A stretch of 64,000 nt of DNA from JACMLD01 sp047602295. GTDB lineage: Bacteria > Bacteroidota > Bacteroidia > Chitinophagales > Chitinophagaceae. Each line of letters begins with the position of its first letter. Position 1 is the first letter of the stretch. Under the pieces are notes generated by a model. That model was not told the origin of the DNA. It saw only the letters and a program-made list of their open reading frames with translations, and did no database searches. Below are positions 31,095 through 40,537 of this stretch, one piece after another. The stretch spans positions 1,488,001 to 1,552,000 of the forward strand of contig JASGHP010000001.1 of assembly GCA_047602295.1 (NCBI GenBank), in the 5' to 3' direction. Made by a program: the position numbers and the translations under genes.

Positions 31095-31533
31095 AGCATT
31101 TAGTTTATAAAATTAAAAAAGCGAGGATGTGTAAAAAATATCAGAATGGAGGCGATTGGAAAAATAGCATCTGGCTGAAAGTATAGATCTTCGAAACCAG
31201 TTTGTTTTATAAAATTATGCTATTGCAATATATGGAGTGTGTGGGTAGATGTTTAAAATCAATATTATTGATATGCTTCTATTAAATGATAATTGTTTAC
31301 TTATAAAATATAAAAATATTTATATGAATTATTTTAAAATACGTTGGTCACAATTTTAAATAATTCACAATTGGAAGATAAATATCGGTTAAGTGGAATC
31401 TTTCAACTCTTCTCGATAGTAATAAGTTTTTTGAAACACTGGAGATATGGAAACAGCCGTCTATGCAAACAATACACTATAATCTTTAATAACATTGCTT
31501 GTTAAGAAGCTTTGCAAACAGCTTAAATAAAAA
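31095..31533. other. Gene-free AT-rich stretch between the two T9SS cargo genes
   Basis: About 440 bp, very AT-rich around 31260-31370. No gene, RNA or clear repeat is seen; it should hold the promoter of the glycosidase gene. Confidence 0.45.
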
Positions 31534-31557
31534 AAGCTTCCGCATTTGCGGAAGCTT
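31534..31557 (-). terminator. Terminator after the LTD/EEP cargo gene
   Basis: AAGCTTCCGCA and TGCGGAAGCTT form a perfect 11-bp stem with a 2-nt loop; A tract on the left and T tract on the right allow use on either strand. Confidence 0.88.
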
Positions 31558-31584
31558 TTTTTATTTTAAAATTTTATTGATATG

Positions 31585-34500
31585 TTATTGAATCAATAAC
31601 TTCTGTGTTACCACTTTTTCCTTGCTAACCAGTTTTACACTGTACAATCCTTTTGCCATGCCGCTTAGGCTGATGGTTTTATTGGTCTGTCCCGGTGCAA
31701 TGATCTGCTGGCTTACTGTTTTTCCATTCAGATCTATAAGCTGAAGGCTAACAGAAGAATTAATGTTTTCCAGGTTTATGTACAGGTAGCTGCTGGCGGG
31801 GTTTGGACTGATGCGGATGCCGGGCAGCTTGGTAAAATTTACCTTCACTACTTTAGAATAAGTGAATTTGCCATCTTTATCCACTGCTTTCAGGCGGTAA
31901 TAATTGTCGCCAATTATTGGGCTTGGATCAACCAATGAATAATCAGCGGCATAGCCTTTCGCATTCACCTGTCCAATTGTTGTAAAGCTAACACCATCTG
32001 CAGAGCGTTGTACTATGTAGACACTGCTATTGATTTCTTCTGTAGACTTCCAGCTTACTTTAACCTGATCATTTAACCTGCTGGCAGTAAAGCTTGCCAG
32101 TGTAACAGGCAGTGCAGCTTGCGTTGAGAAAGAGAACTGCGTAAATACCGGATAGTGGTCTGTTGTTGTTGAACTGTATTTTGAAACGAGGTTGGCTACA
32201 TCCGACAATACAGTTGCAGAGCCAGGTAAATAGTACTTGTTTACTCCTGCTGTAGCAACCACATTATCTATAACACTTCCTACAAAATTTGCGTCTGAGT
32301 GTTGTGCCGGGCTTAAGGCAATTGTAGGGAAAATATATAGTGATGCGTCGTCTACTGTAAAAGGAGAATAGGAAGTAATATTGGGTGATATGCCCGCAGT
32401 AATTGTATGATTTAAATCATCATTGAAATCACCCAAAATAACTACGTTGTCATTAATATAATCTGCTTTAATCAATGAATCAAGGCCTTGCGCAGCTATA
32501 AATCTTCTGTTATATGCAGTGAGGACAGGAGCAGTGTTTGCTTTTCCGTGTATATTAATGAAGTGCATTTTTTGAGTAATAAAACCGCCATTGTTGTCGC
32601 TTAGCGTTACATCTGCTGTCATCATATAAGGGAAGCGGCCACTGGCAAAAGGATTGTAATACTTACTCAAAGTATCAATGGCTAAAGTAACACCTTTCGT
32701 TAGCAGCGAATCTGTATGAATATTACTGAATTTGGAAGTCTTGTATACAAAAGCCAGCTTCTGCACCTCCGTCAAAGGCGATGCATTTTTTAAAGTGGGA
32801 TTGGAATATGAACCATAATTGTTTACTATATAAGCATATCCAGGCATAGTGTTTACGATGCTGTCAAGTGCATGAACATTTACCACTTCCTGCAAAGCAA
32901 ATAAATCTGCAGGAATGCTTTTTAAAACAGTAGCTACGTTATCCTGTTGCAACGATTTGTTGACTGGTCCGAATGATGGAACAGGTGTTGCAAACCAGTT
33001 TAGATTCCAGTTCACTACATTTAAAGTAGATGCTGGGTCAATGCTATTGCCTTTTAAAGTAACGATGCCGGTTGAATCTGATATTGCGACGCTCAATGTT
33101 TCACTATACTGTATGTTGTTAGTATTAGGAGAAAAACGTACAGATAGTGTTAAGGGAACGTTGTTAGCAGTTTCTTTCGGAATGGTAACGGAAGAATTAA
33201 AATCTGTTCCGTTTGCAGATACCAGGAAGTTGCCAGTAGTATTAAGCGTTACATCACCCACTAAGTCATTTGCTGTAAGCGTAAGTGTTTTAGTAGTGGT
33301 GTTACCTGTGCTGGTATAACCAAATTCAAGATTGCTGGCACTTAGCGTTAAGCTTGGAGGTGGCGGTGTTGCTGAATTAACCAGGCTGACATCATCAAGC
33401 ATCCACAATGAGCCATCATCTGTAGTAGACTTATATACCCAGGCAAGATAAATGCCATCTTGTTTGTATGCAGACAAGTTGATATTGGTGGATTGGAACC
33501 ATGCAGCTGATCCTGAACTGGGGAACTTACCATTTAAATCTGTCCAGGTTGCTAAACTTGGATCTCCTGAACCGGTATAATTTGTAGATATTTTCAATAC
33601 CAATGGATCTCCCGCATAGTCATTATAACTCCAGAAGTTAAGCAATGGATAAGTGGTGCCGGTAAGATCAAGCTTAGGCGAAATTAACCAATCTTCATTC
33701 AGGTTATTAATGCCATTTGAATAACCATTCATAATTAAACCGCTGGAGCTGTTTCTCGCACTATTTGCACAATCCCATTTTTGCGCACCAGTTACACTGT
33801 ATTGCGTAAAGCCATTCGGCAATAAACCGCTTCCTGAACATGTGTTGAAATCGTAAGTCTGCGGAAGGGTAGTGGATGCAGTTGAATTGTATGTCGAAAA
33901 TGCCCAGGCGGTATTGCTGGTAAGACCCGCAAAATTATTGCCATAAACATCTGCAAAAGCACCCGGAGTCACCAAAACATAGTAAGACTTGCCAGGAGAC
34001 AATGTAGTATTAATAGTAACCAAAGTATTGCCGCTAATGGCGATGCTTGCATCATTCACATCTACCGATGCACCCGCTACACCATTTTCGTATATGGTAA
34101 TAGTGCCTGAACCTTTTACCATTTTCTTATCAAACAAAATAGATAAGCCAAGAGTAGAAGGAACATCTAACCTGTTTGTTGGTGGCGTTAATGTTACAAC
34201 AGAAGGTGGTGTTGTTTTATAGCTGCTGTTTCTTGGAACAGGCGTGCCCACAAAGAAATCAGCGAAATTATTTTCACTATCTACACCATCTGTATTCCTT
34301 TGAACAGAAGTAGTATTGTCTGGTGCAGCGGTTGGCGCTGTTTCAGATCCGTTAGCAGTACCATAACCAACCTTATCTCTGATTACTTTAGTAACAGGAT
34401 CTAATGGATCGTAAGTAGGATTAGAACCGGATTGCGCAACTGTTGAATTGCACAAAAGCACTTTTCCTGCAGCGGCACCTAAAGAAAGTGTGCCTGTTGC

Positions 34501-36054
34501 ATCTGGTGTAGGTAGGTTTACTGTGCCGCCTGTTCCTGCAATTTCCTGTATCAGGAAAAAGTTATGTGGCTGAATGATTCCGGATATTGAATGTACGGTA
34601 AAGTTACCGGTTCCTGTTCCTCCGCCATATTGCACAGACCAACCAGCAAGGTTAACCGCAGTATCGTCGTCATTATACAACTCAATAAAGTCGTTCTTAA
34701 AAGTAGCGCCGCTATTGCCACCACCGCCATAAACCTGGTTGATGACAACTTTTGCAGCTGGAGGGTTATTAGTGGTTGCATTAGCAGCCAATGCGGTTGA
34801 ATATGTACTAGTATTGTCAACACCCCATACCTGGTAATAATATTTGGTAGCTGCTGTTAAACCTGTATGCTGGAAACCGGTAAAAGAGGCTGAAGGACCA
34901 TTGTATAAAACAGTACCGCCGCCGCTAATGCTATTGCCTGCAACAAGCGCACCCGTAGGTGTGCCAAATGTGGCTGAAGAATTTGTCGCAATAAGAATGT
35001 TGTTGGCAGTAGTGCTAAAGGTTGCAGCAAGATCAATTTCTGAAGATGTAACAGGGGTTGCTGTAAAAGTTAATGGCGGATCTACCGTTACGCCTGAGCT
35101 TACATTACCTGATAATAAAAGACTTTGATCTGATGCGCCTGAACTGGTTGCTACTAGGTTTCCACTTGCTGTGCCAACGGGTGCACTGGATGCAATACGG
35201 ATACTAACGCTTGCATTGGTAACTGAACCTGTTGTTGGTGTTAATTGCAAAGCGGTAGTCGAATAATTTGTTCCTCCATCAATAGAAATTTCATAAGGAG
35301 CCGGAGGCGTAATGCTGATAGGATCCGTAAGGTTTGAACCACTAACTGTAATTGTTTGTGCTGTAGATGCAGTACCTGTAACGGTTGAAAAAGGAGTTAA
35401 TCCTGTTCCATTTAAAGTAATAGAAGGAGTAGAACCGCCGCCTGAGCTGGTTGCAGTTGCAGTAACGGCCAAATCATCTATCCTCCAATTGGCTGTGCCG
35501 GCAACCGGGCTTCCAGTGCCATTATAACCGTAAATTCTTATAGTTAAAGCTGTACCTGCAACTCCGGTTAGAGAAAGTGCATTTGTTTTCAGAACCCAGG
35601 TTGAGTTGTTGCCTATGGTACCTGTAGTTACGTCAGCGGCAAAATTGTCTTTACTGGTGCGGATGCTATATGCCTGCGGACCAGTACTTGTAGACCTGCT
35701 GCCAAAATCTATTTCTGTAATAAAAACTGAATAGCCTGTTGCAGGAGTAAGGGTGAATTCAAAATAAGCACTACCGGAGGCGGCAGTATTCAAAGCTCCT
35801 GTTTTGGCAGCAGCACCAGCATTTACATTACCGCTGGCACCAGTATAACCAGAGGAAACCGATGCTGCTGTTAAAAGAGCGGTAGTTCCATTATTATTTC
35901 CTTGAGATAAATCTGAGATACTGGTAATGTTTGTTACAGATCCGCCAGATGAGGGAGATGCCGATCCGGGAACAGCAGCTCCAAAGTTCCAGGTAATTTG
36001 CCCCAAAACGAGCAATGGCATAAGGGCAAAAAACAGTAAGTACAGTTTCTTCAT
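31585..36054 (-). CDS. T9SS-exported lamin-tail and endonuclease/exonuclease/phosphatase protein
   Basis: The 1,489-residue product has a signal peptide (MKKLYLLFFALMPLLVLGQ). In order: a beta-sandwich of the choice-of-anchor type (to about 200), Ig-like repeats (about 205-440), a lamin tail domain (about 445-570; VVINQVYGGGGNSGA, FIELYND), an Ig-like domain with SILFDKKMVKGSGTI, a second beta-sandwich (about 720-900), an EEP nuclease domain (about 1010-1305) and a T9SS type A sorting domain. The EEP motifs are present: NWNLNW, LQEV, GDFND and TDHYP, giving the Asn, Glu, Asp/Asn and Asp-His catalytic set. Lamin-tail plus EEP is the layout of large extracellular nucleases, so the likely job is degrading DNA outside the cell for phosphate or biofilm turnover. 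Confidence 0.85.
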   Translation of the reverse strand: MKKLYLLFFALMPLLVLGQITWNFGAAVPGSASPSSGGSVTNITSISDLSQGNNNGTTALLTAASVSSGYTGASGNVNAGAAAKTGALNTAASGSAYFEFTLTPATGYSVFITEIDFGSRSTSTGPQAYSIRTSKDNFAADVTTGTIGNNSTWVLKTNALSLTGVAGTALTIRIYGYNGTGSPVAGTANWRIDDLAVTATATSSGGGSTPSITLNGTGLTPFSTVTGTASTAQTITVSGSNLTDPISITPPAPYEISIDGGTNYSTTALQLTPTTGSVTNASVSIRIASSAPVGTASGNLVATSSGASDQSLLLSGNVSSGVTVDPPLTFTATPVTSSEIDLAATFSTTANNILIATNSSATFGTPTGALVAGNSISGGGTVLYNGPSASFTGFQHTGLTAATKYYYQVWGVDNTSTYSTALAANATTNNPPAAKVVINQVYGGGGNSGATFKNDFIELYNDDDTAVNLAGWSVQYGGGTGTGNFTVHSISGIIQPHNFFLIQEIAGTGGTVNLPTPDATGTLSLGAAAGKVLLCNSTVAQSGSNPTYDPLDPVTKVIRDKVGYGTANGSETAPTAAPDNTTSVQRNTDGVDSENNFADFFVGTPVPRNSSYKTTPPSVVTLTPPTNRLDVPSTLGLSILFDKKMVKGSGTITIYENGVAGASVDVNDASIAISGNTLVTINTTLSPGKSYYVLVTPGAFADVYGNNFAGLTSNTAWAFSTYNSTASTTLPQTYDFNTCSGSGLLPNGFTQYSVTGAQKWDCANSARNSSSGLIMNGYSNGINNLNEDWLISPKLDLTGTTYPLLNFWSYNDYAGDPLVLKISTNYTGSGDPSLATWTDLNGKFPSSGSAAWFQSTNINLSAYKQDGIYLAWVYKSTTDDGSLWMLDDVSLVNSATPPPPSLTLSASNLEFGYTSTGNTTTKTLTLTANDLVGDVTLNTTGNFLVSANGTDFNSSVTIPKETANNVPLTLSVRFSPNTNNIQYSETLSVAISDSTGIVTLKGNSIDPASTLNVVNWNLNWFATPVPSFGPVNKSLQQDNVATVLKSIPADLFALQEVVNVHALDSIVNTMPGYAYIVNNYGSYSNPTLKNASPLTEVQKLAFVYKTSKFSNIHTDSLLTKGVTLAIDTLSKYYNPFASGRFPYMMTADVTLSDNNGGFITQKMHFINIHGKANTAPVLTAYNRRFIAAQGLDSLIKADYINDNVVILGDFNDDLNHTITAGISPNITSYSPFTVDDASLYIFPTIALSPAQHSDANFVGSVIDNVVATAGVNKYYLPGSATVLSDVANLVSKYSSTTTDHYPVFTQFSFSTQAALPVTLASFTASRLNDQVKVSWKSTEEINSSVYIVQRSADGVSFTTIGQVNAKGYAADYSLVDPSPIIGDNYYRLKAVDKDGKFTYSKVVKVNFTKLPGIRISPNPASSYLYINLENINSSVSLQLIDLNGKTVSQQIIAPGQTNKTISLSGMAKGLYSVKLVSKEKVVTQKLLIQ
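31756..32064 (-). repeat. Copy 2 of the 309-bp near-identical T9SS C-terminal module
   Basis: Partner of 28548-28856. The same FnIII-like and sorting-domain segment, here between the EEP domain and the diverged last 50 residues. Confidence 0.88.
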
Positions 36055-36401
36055 GAAAAGATAGTTTTGATTTAAAGAAATTTTCGAACGGGTGTAAAGG
36101 GGGGCTTTAAAGCAGATCGGCGGTAATTCTGTAGGAGCAGAGATAAAGGGTTTTCCGGGGTTGGATTTCTAAAAACGACAGGGCGCCAAATGTAACAGAC
36201 TAATGTTAACTGTAATCTTTTTAGTGCTAAGTAATTATTAACATTAGCCAATTTTAATGTGACATTTGCCAGTATGACAGTTACACTTCAATGGCACTGG
36301 GTTTGTTAATGGGAGGAATGGTATTTTACCTTTGGTAAAAACACGGTTTGCTATTCGGTTGTTTAGTAAAACGGTTATTCAAATACAACAAATAAAAACG
36401 T
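36055..36401. promoter_or_regulatory. Divergent intergenic region with htpG promoter and inverted repeats
   Basis: TACCTTTG at 36327-36334 is a good -7 element for htpG, with TTTG at 36302-36305 (spacer 21, slightly long). Upstream, CTAATGTTAA (36200-36209) and TTAACATTAG (36238-36247) are exact inverted copies, and TGTAAC (36191) is mirrored by GTTACA (36280). These nested arms could be an operator. No gene is seen. Confidence 0.55.
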
Positions 36402-38249
36402 ATGCAGAAAGGAAACATCAGGGTACAAACGGAAAATATTTTTCCAATCATTAAAAAGTTTCTCTACAGTGATCATGATATCTTTTTAAGAGAGTTGGTA
36501 AGCAATGCAGTAGACGCCACGCAAAAAATAAAAACGCTTTCTTCTATTGGTGAGGCCAAGGGTGATTTAGGAGAACTGCGCATTGATATTAAATTGAATA
36601 CCGATGCTAAAACCATCACCATCAGTGATAAAGGTGTGGGTATGACAGGAGAGGAAATTGATAAATACATCAACCAGGTAGCTTTTAGCGGCGCTGAAGA
36701 ATTCCTGAATAAATACAAAGGCCAGGCCGATGCAAATATCATCGGTCATTTTGGATTGGGTTTCTATTCTTCCTTTATGATTAGCGAGAGAGTAGAAATC
36801 ATCAGCAAAAGCTTTCGTGAAGGTACAAGCGCCGTAAGATGGGAATGCGATGGAAGCCCCGAATACATTTTGGAAGAAACCGAAAAGACGGAACGTGGCA
36901 CCGATATAGTGATGCACGTAAATGAAGAAAGCAAAGAGTTTTTAGACGAACATAGGTTGAAAGAAATTCTAAAAAAATTCTGCCGCTTTTTACCTGTGCC
37001 CATTTATTTTGGCGATGAGCAAATCAACAATACCGCTCCTGCCTGGACAAAAAAACCTTCTGAGCTTACAACAGAAGATTACCAGAATTTTTATAAAGAA
37101 CTGTATCCGTTTAACGAACCTCCTTTGTTTTGGATACACCTTAATGTAGATTATCCGTTCAACCTTACGGGTATCCTGTATTTCCCGAAGATTAAACAGT
37201 CTTATGAAATACAGAAAGACAAAATACAATTGTACAGCAACCAGGTTTTTGTTACCGATGAAGTAAAGGATATTGTTCCTGAATTTCTGATGTTGCTGCA
37301 AGGTGTTATAGACAGCCCGGATATACCGCTGAACGTTAGCCGCAGTTATTTGCAGGGCGATCCTAATGTAAAAAAGATCAATAACCATATTACCAAAAAG
37401 GTTGCCGACAAGCTGGAAGAAATCTTTAATAAAGAAAGAACTGCTTTTGAAGAGAAGTGGGAGAGCCTGGGCTTGTTTGTAAAGTATGGTATGATGACAG
37501 ATGATAAGTTCCTAGAGAAAGCCAATAAGTTTCACATATTTGAAGAAAGTGCTGGGGGCAAATTCTATACACTGGAAGAATATCGCAACGCTACAGAAGC
37601 ATTGCAAAAAAATAAAGAAGGAAAGCTGGTAATAATTTATACTACCAATCCCGTGCAGCAAGACGCTTATATACAGGCGGCCAATGCAAAAGGGTATAAA
37701 GTAGTAAAATTGGAAACACTGGTAGATGCAGGTTTTATCAACCAGATGGAGCAGAAATGGAGCGATGTACATTTTACACGTGTAGATGCAGACATTGCAG
37801 ACAACCTGGTAGATAAGCAAGAAGCAATGGATGCAGCGCTTACCAAAGACGAGTCAGAAAAATTGAAAACACTTTTTGAGCGCAACACAGAAGGCCTTCA
37901 TACAACAGTGGAAATAAAAGGGCTTAGCCCACAGGCACCACCGGTTGTAGCTACCCGCCCTGAATTTATGCGCCGCATGAAAGACATGAGCGCCATGAGC
38001 GGCCCAATGGGAAGTTTCTACGCAAATATGCCAGATGAAGTAACCATTACTGTAAATGGCAATCACTCAATTTATCAGCAGGTACTGGCCGAAGGCAATA
38101 AGGAAAAGCAGGAAAAGTTTGTACATAACCTTGCCGATCTTGCATTACTAAGTCAAGGTCTACTAAAAGGCAATAACCTCACTGCTTTCATTAACCGCAG
38201 TGTAGAATTGATGGAAGGCGAAAAGAAGACAGTGGCGTTGGAATCTTAA
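36402..38249 (+). CDS. htpG: Hsp90 chaperone HtpG
   Basis: HtpG is the cytosolic ATP-dependent Hsp90 chaperone that remodels client proteins with DnaK. The 615-residue protein has the GHKL ATPase start (FLRELVSNAVDATQK), the DKGVGMTGEEI motif, GHFGLGFYSSFM and the middle-domain sequence GVIDSPDIPLNVSRSYLQ with the conserved arginine. The C-terminal dimerisation domain is present. Length and order are normal. Monocistronic, followed by a bidirectional terminator. Confidence 0.97.
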   Translation: MQKGNIRVQTENIFPIIKKFLYSDHDIFLRELVSNAVDATQKIKTLSSIGEAKGDLGELRIDIKLNTDAKTITISDKGVGMTGEEIDKYINQVAFSGAEEFLNKYKGQADANIIGHFGLGFYSSFMISERVEIISKSFREGTSAVRWECDGSPEYILEETEKTERGTDIVMHVNEESKEFLDEHRLKEILKKFCRFLPVPIYFGDEQINNTAPAWTKKPSELTTEDYQNFYKELYPFNEPPLFWIHLNVDYPFNLTGILYFPKIKQSYEIQKDKIQLYSNQVFVTDEVKDIVPEFLMLLQGVIDSPDIPLNVSRSYLQGDPNVKKINNHITKKVADKLEEIFNKERTAFEEKWESLGLFVKYGMMTDDKFLEKANKFHIFEESAGGKFYTLEEYRNATEALQKNKEGKLVIIYTTNPVQQDAYIQAANAKGYKVVKLETLVDAGFINQMEQKWSDVHFTRVDADIADNLVDKQEAMDAALTKDESEKLKTLFERNTEGLHTTVEIKGLSPQAPPVVATRPEFMRRMKDMSAMSGPMGSFYANMPDEVTITVNGNHSIYQQVLAEGNKEKQEKFVHNLADLALLSQGLLKGNNLTAFINRSVELMEGEKKTVALES

Positions 38250-38274
38250 CAAGCAAAATTTTCTTTTAGATAGT

Positions 38275-38305
38275 AAGTCCCGGTGCTTTTATGCAACCGG
38301 GACTT
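38275..38305. terminator. Bidirectional terminator between htpG and the DUF4230 pair
   Basis: AAGTCCCGGT (38275-38284) pairs with ACCGGGACTT (38296-38305), a 10-bp stem with an 11-nt loop, followed by T-rich sequence, between convergent genes. Confidence 0.85.
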
Positions 38306-38311
38306 ATTCTT

Positions 38312-38944
38312 TTATACTGTTTTTACAGTAATTTTTTTGAAACCTGCACTCTTTAGAAAGTTTTCCATTAGCATGATGCTGCGTGCATTGGCTTTTTCAA
38401 TGACCTGTTGTTGCAATGCACGTGCAATCATTTTATTCCTGGCTTTTATTTTTACTACAGTTATTTCATTGTCTTTCCATAAGCCTATCTCGCTAAATGT
38501 TTCTATACCTGATGGATTAATAATGGCATCCAGGATTTCTGCACGCGGCAGTGTAAGCGATACTGAATCTTTATTTATAAAAAACTGCTGTGGCTGAAGT
38601 TTTTTTAAATCCGTTCCGGCAATTATTTTTCCTTTTGCAATAATCACCAGTTCTCTACTGGCAACAGGAACGTTATTTATGCCGGTAATAACAGGAATTA
38701 AAATATTAAGCGTTGACTTCGCTTTTATTTCTACAGAATCCGCAACTACTTCATCAAATACAGTAATGGTGCACATTTGTGCGAGGTCGGTTATTTGTTT
38801 AATAAGAATGGGTGTATCATCAATTATTACGGGCTTGGGTTTGAATATACCGGCAACGGAAGGGAACCACTTATTCCTTAATAAAAAAAGCGTTGCAATG
38901 ATTATGAAGGCTACAACACTATATGTAATTATTCGCTTCAACAT
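38312..38944 (-). CDS. DUF4230 membrane-anchored protein
   Basis: The 210-residue protein has one N-terminal transmembrane helix (IITYSVVAFIIIATLFLL) and a DUF4230 domain: LNILIPVITGINNVP.., VIIAKGKIIAGTDLKKL, then DSVSLTLPRAEILDAIINPSG and a C-terminal helix rich in Lys and Arg (KIKARNKMIARALQQQVIEKANARSIMLMENFLKSAGF). The function of DUF4230 is unknown. It lies 3 bp after a second DUF4230 gene, so the pair is probably co-translated and may form a hetero-oligomer in the envelope. Confidence 0.82.
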   Translation of the reverse strand: MLKRIITYSVVAFIIIATLFLLRNKWFPSVAGIFKPKPVIIDDTPILIKQITDLAQMCTITVFDEVVADSVEIKAKSTLNILIPVITGINNVPVASRELVIIAKGKIIAGTDLKKLQPQQFFINKDSVSLTLPRAEILDAIINPSGIETFSEIGLWKDNEITVVKIKARNKMIARALQQQVIEKANARSIMLMENFLKSAGFKKITVKTV

Positions 38945-38947
38945 TTT

Positions 38948-39601
38948 TTAATTCAGCTTAATAGGTTGTGTAGTATTATCAAATTGCACGGTTATTTTTT
39001 CATAGCCCAACCTTGTAAGAAAATTAGTTACAAAAATACTGGCATTGGTTTCTGCTGTTCTTAAAACGCCCAAAGAATCTGCGCTTGATTGTATTTGTGC
39101 CTGTGCCTGTGCAGCCAGTTTATTTCTTTCTTCAGAAGAAAAATCATTCCTGAAAACACCTATTTCCTGGTAAGCTACTTTTATGTCTTCTGGCTTTATA
39201 TTAATGGAAAACAGCGTGGCGTGTGGCAGCGTAAGTACAATCGATTTTTTTTCGATCTGAATGTTGTTTGTGGTAATCTTGGAAAAATCTATTCCCGCCT
39301 TCAGGCTGGCTTCGCAGGTCATCAGTATTTTTCTGTCGCCCAATTTGTACCAGGTTTTATCATCGCTGGCTTTAATAATTTTGTTTACGGTATATTCAAC
39401 AGTTACCAGTTCATTCATTTCTTTTAATGCAAGAATTTCCTGCTCCTTTAGTTGTTTTGTGTTAGAACAAGCCCAGGCAAACAACATAACCAGCATATAT
39501 CCGTATTGTCTTATCAAACCTCGGTATAATTTTTTAAGGTGAAATACTTGTTTTATTATTAGCAATTTCAGCTTTATTGCCGATATCAGTAACGATTTCA
39601 A
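38948..39601 (-). CDS. DUF4230 lipoprotein-like protein, paralogue of its neighbour
   Basis: The 217-residue frame has the same DUF4230 plan as the downstream gene: LGDRKILMTCEASLKAGIDFSKI, IEKKSIVLTLPHATLFSINIKPEDI, EIGVFRNDFSSEERNKLAAQAQ, and ending TNFLTRLGYEKITVQF. A lipobox-like MLFAWACSN near residue 45 suggests a lipoprotein. The start is uncertain: the first ATG makes an unusually long, partly hydrophobic leader, while the ATG at 39496 makes one too short for a signal peptide, so a non-ATG start between them is possible. Upstream partner in a two-gene operon. Confidence 0.75.
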   Translation of the reverse strand: MKSLLISAIKLKLLIIKQVFHLKKLYRGLIRQYGYMLVMLFAWACSNTKQLKEQEILALKEMNELVTVEYTVNKIIKASDDKTWYKLGDRKILMTCEASLKAGIDFSKITTNNIQIEKKSIVLTLPHATLFSINIKPEDIKVAYQEIGVFRNDFSSEERNKLAAQAQAQIQSSADSLGVLRTAETNASIFVTNFLTRLGYEKITVQFDNTTQPIKLN

Positions 39602-39698
39602 AAATATTTTATTGGTAAAAGAGTAAGATAATAAGCCAATGGTATTTCATACAACTGCATAATCCTTAAATTGCAATATCATCAACATAAAAGCTGCC

Positions 39699-40535
39699 AT
39701 GCACAAAAACAACATTCTTCTTCTTGCTTTTTGTTTTATTTTATTGAATACAATTACGCATCGTGCTTTTGCGGCACAAGTAGATACGGTTATTACACAC
39801 AGCAATAGCATGAAAAAAGATATAAAAGCGGTAGTAATACTTCCTTCTAACTATGCATCAGCTACAGCTTTACCGGTTTTGTATTTGCTGCATGGCTATA
39901 GCGGTAATTATGCAGACTGGATTACCAAAGCAAAAGGATTTGAGAAAGGGGTCGACTTATACAACATGATTATTGTTTGCCCCGATGGAAATAATAGCTG
40001 GTATTGGGATAGCCCGGTTGATAATGCTTACCAGTACGATACTTATGTGTCTGACGAATTGGTGAAATGGGTAGATGGTAAATACAAAACCATTAAGAGC
40101 CGTAAAGGACGTGCTATTACAGGCTTAAGCATGGGCGGACAAGGTGCATTGTACCTGGCATTAAAACACCAGGACGTATATGGCGCTGCAGGCAGCATGA
40201 GTGGCGGGATAGACATAAGGCCTTTCCCGGAGAATTGGGAGATGGCTAAACGATTGGGGTCTTATGCGCAAAATCCTGAACGCTGGGAACAACACGCTGT
40301 TGTAAATATGCTGCACCTGCTTACTGCTAATTCATTAGCTCTAATTATTGATTGCGGCACAGAAGATTTCTTTTACCAGGTAAACAATGAACTGCACCAG
40401 CGTTTGCTATACCGCAATATTCAGCATGATTATATAGTGAGGCCTGGTGCACACAATTGGCCTTACTGGACAAATGCCATACAATACCAGATGCTTTTTA
40501 TGAGCAATTATTTTCAGAAGAACAATGGACTATAA
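39699..40535 (+). CDS. Secreted esterase D-type alpha/beta hydrolase
   Basis: The 278-residue protein is exported (signal cut near HRAFAAQ). It belongs to the putative esterase family that includes esterase D, antigen 85 and feruloyl esterases: LPVLYLLHGYSGNYADW gives the oxyanion region, GLSMGGQGAL has the nucleophile Ser near residue 144, DCGTEDFFY the acid and PGAHNWPYW the His. It probably removes acyl groups from carbohydrates. Its stop codon is only 2 bp from the stop codon of the convergent SGNH hydrolase gene, so there is no room for a separate terminator. Confidence 0.9.
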   Translation: MHKNNILLLAFCFILLNTITHRAFAAQVDTVITHSNSMKKDIKAVVILPSNYASATALPVLYLLHGYSGNYADWITKAKGFEKGVDLYNMIIVCPDGNNSWYWDSPVDNAYQYDTYVSDELVKWVDGKYKTIKSRKGRAITGLSMGGQGALYLALKHQDVYGAAGSMSGGIDIRPFPENWEMAKRLGSYAQNPERWEQHAVVNMLHLLTANSLALIIDCGTEDFFYQVNNELHQRLLYRNIQHDYIVRPGAHNWPYWTNAIQYQMLFMSNYFQKNNGL

Positions 40536-40537
40536 CG

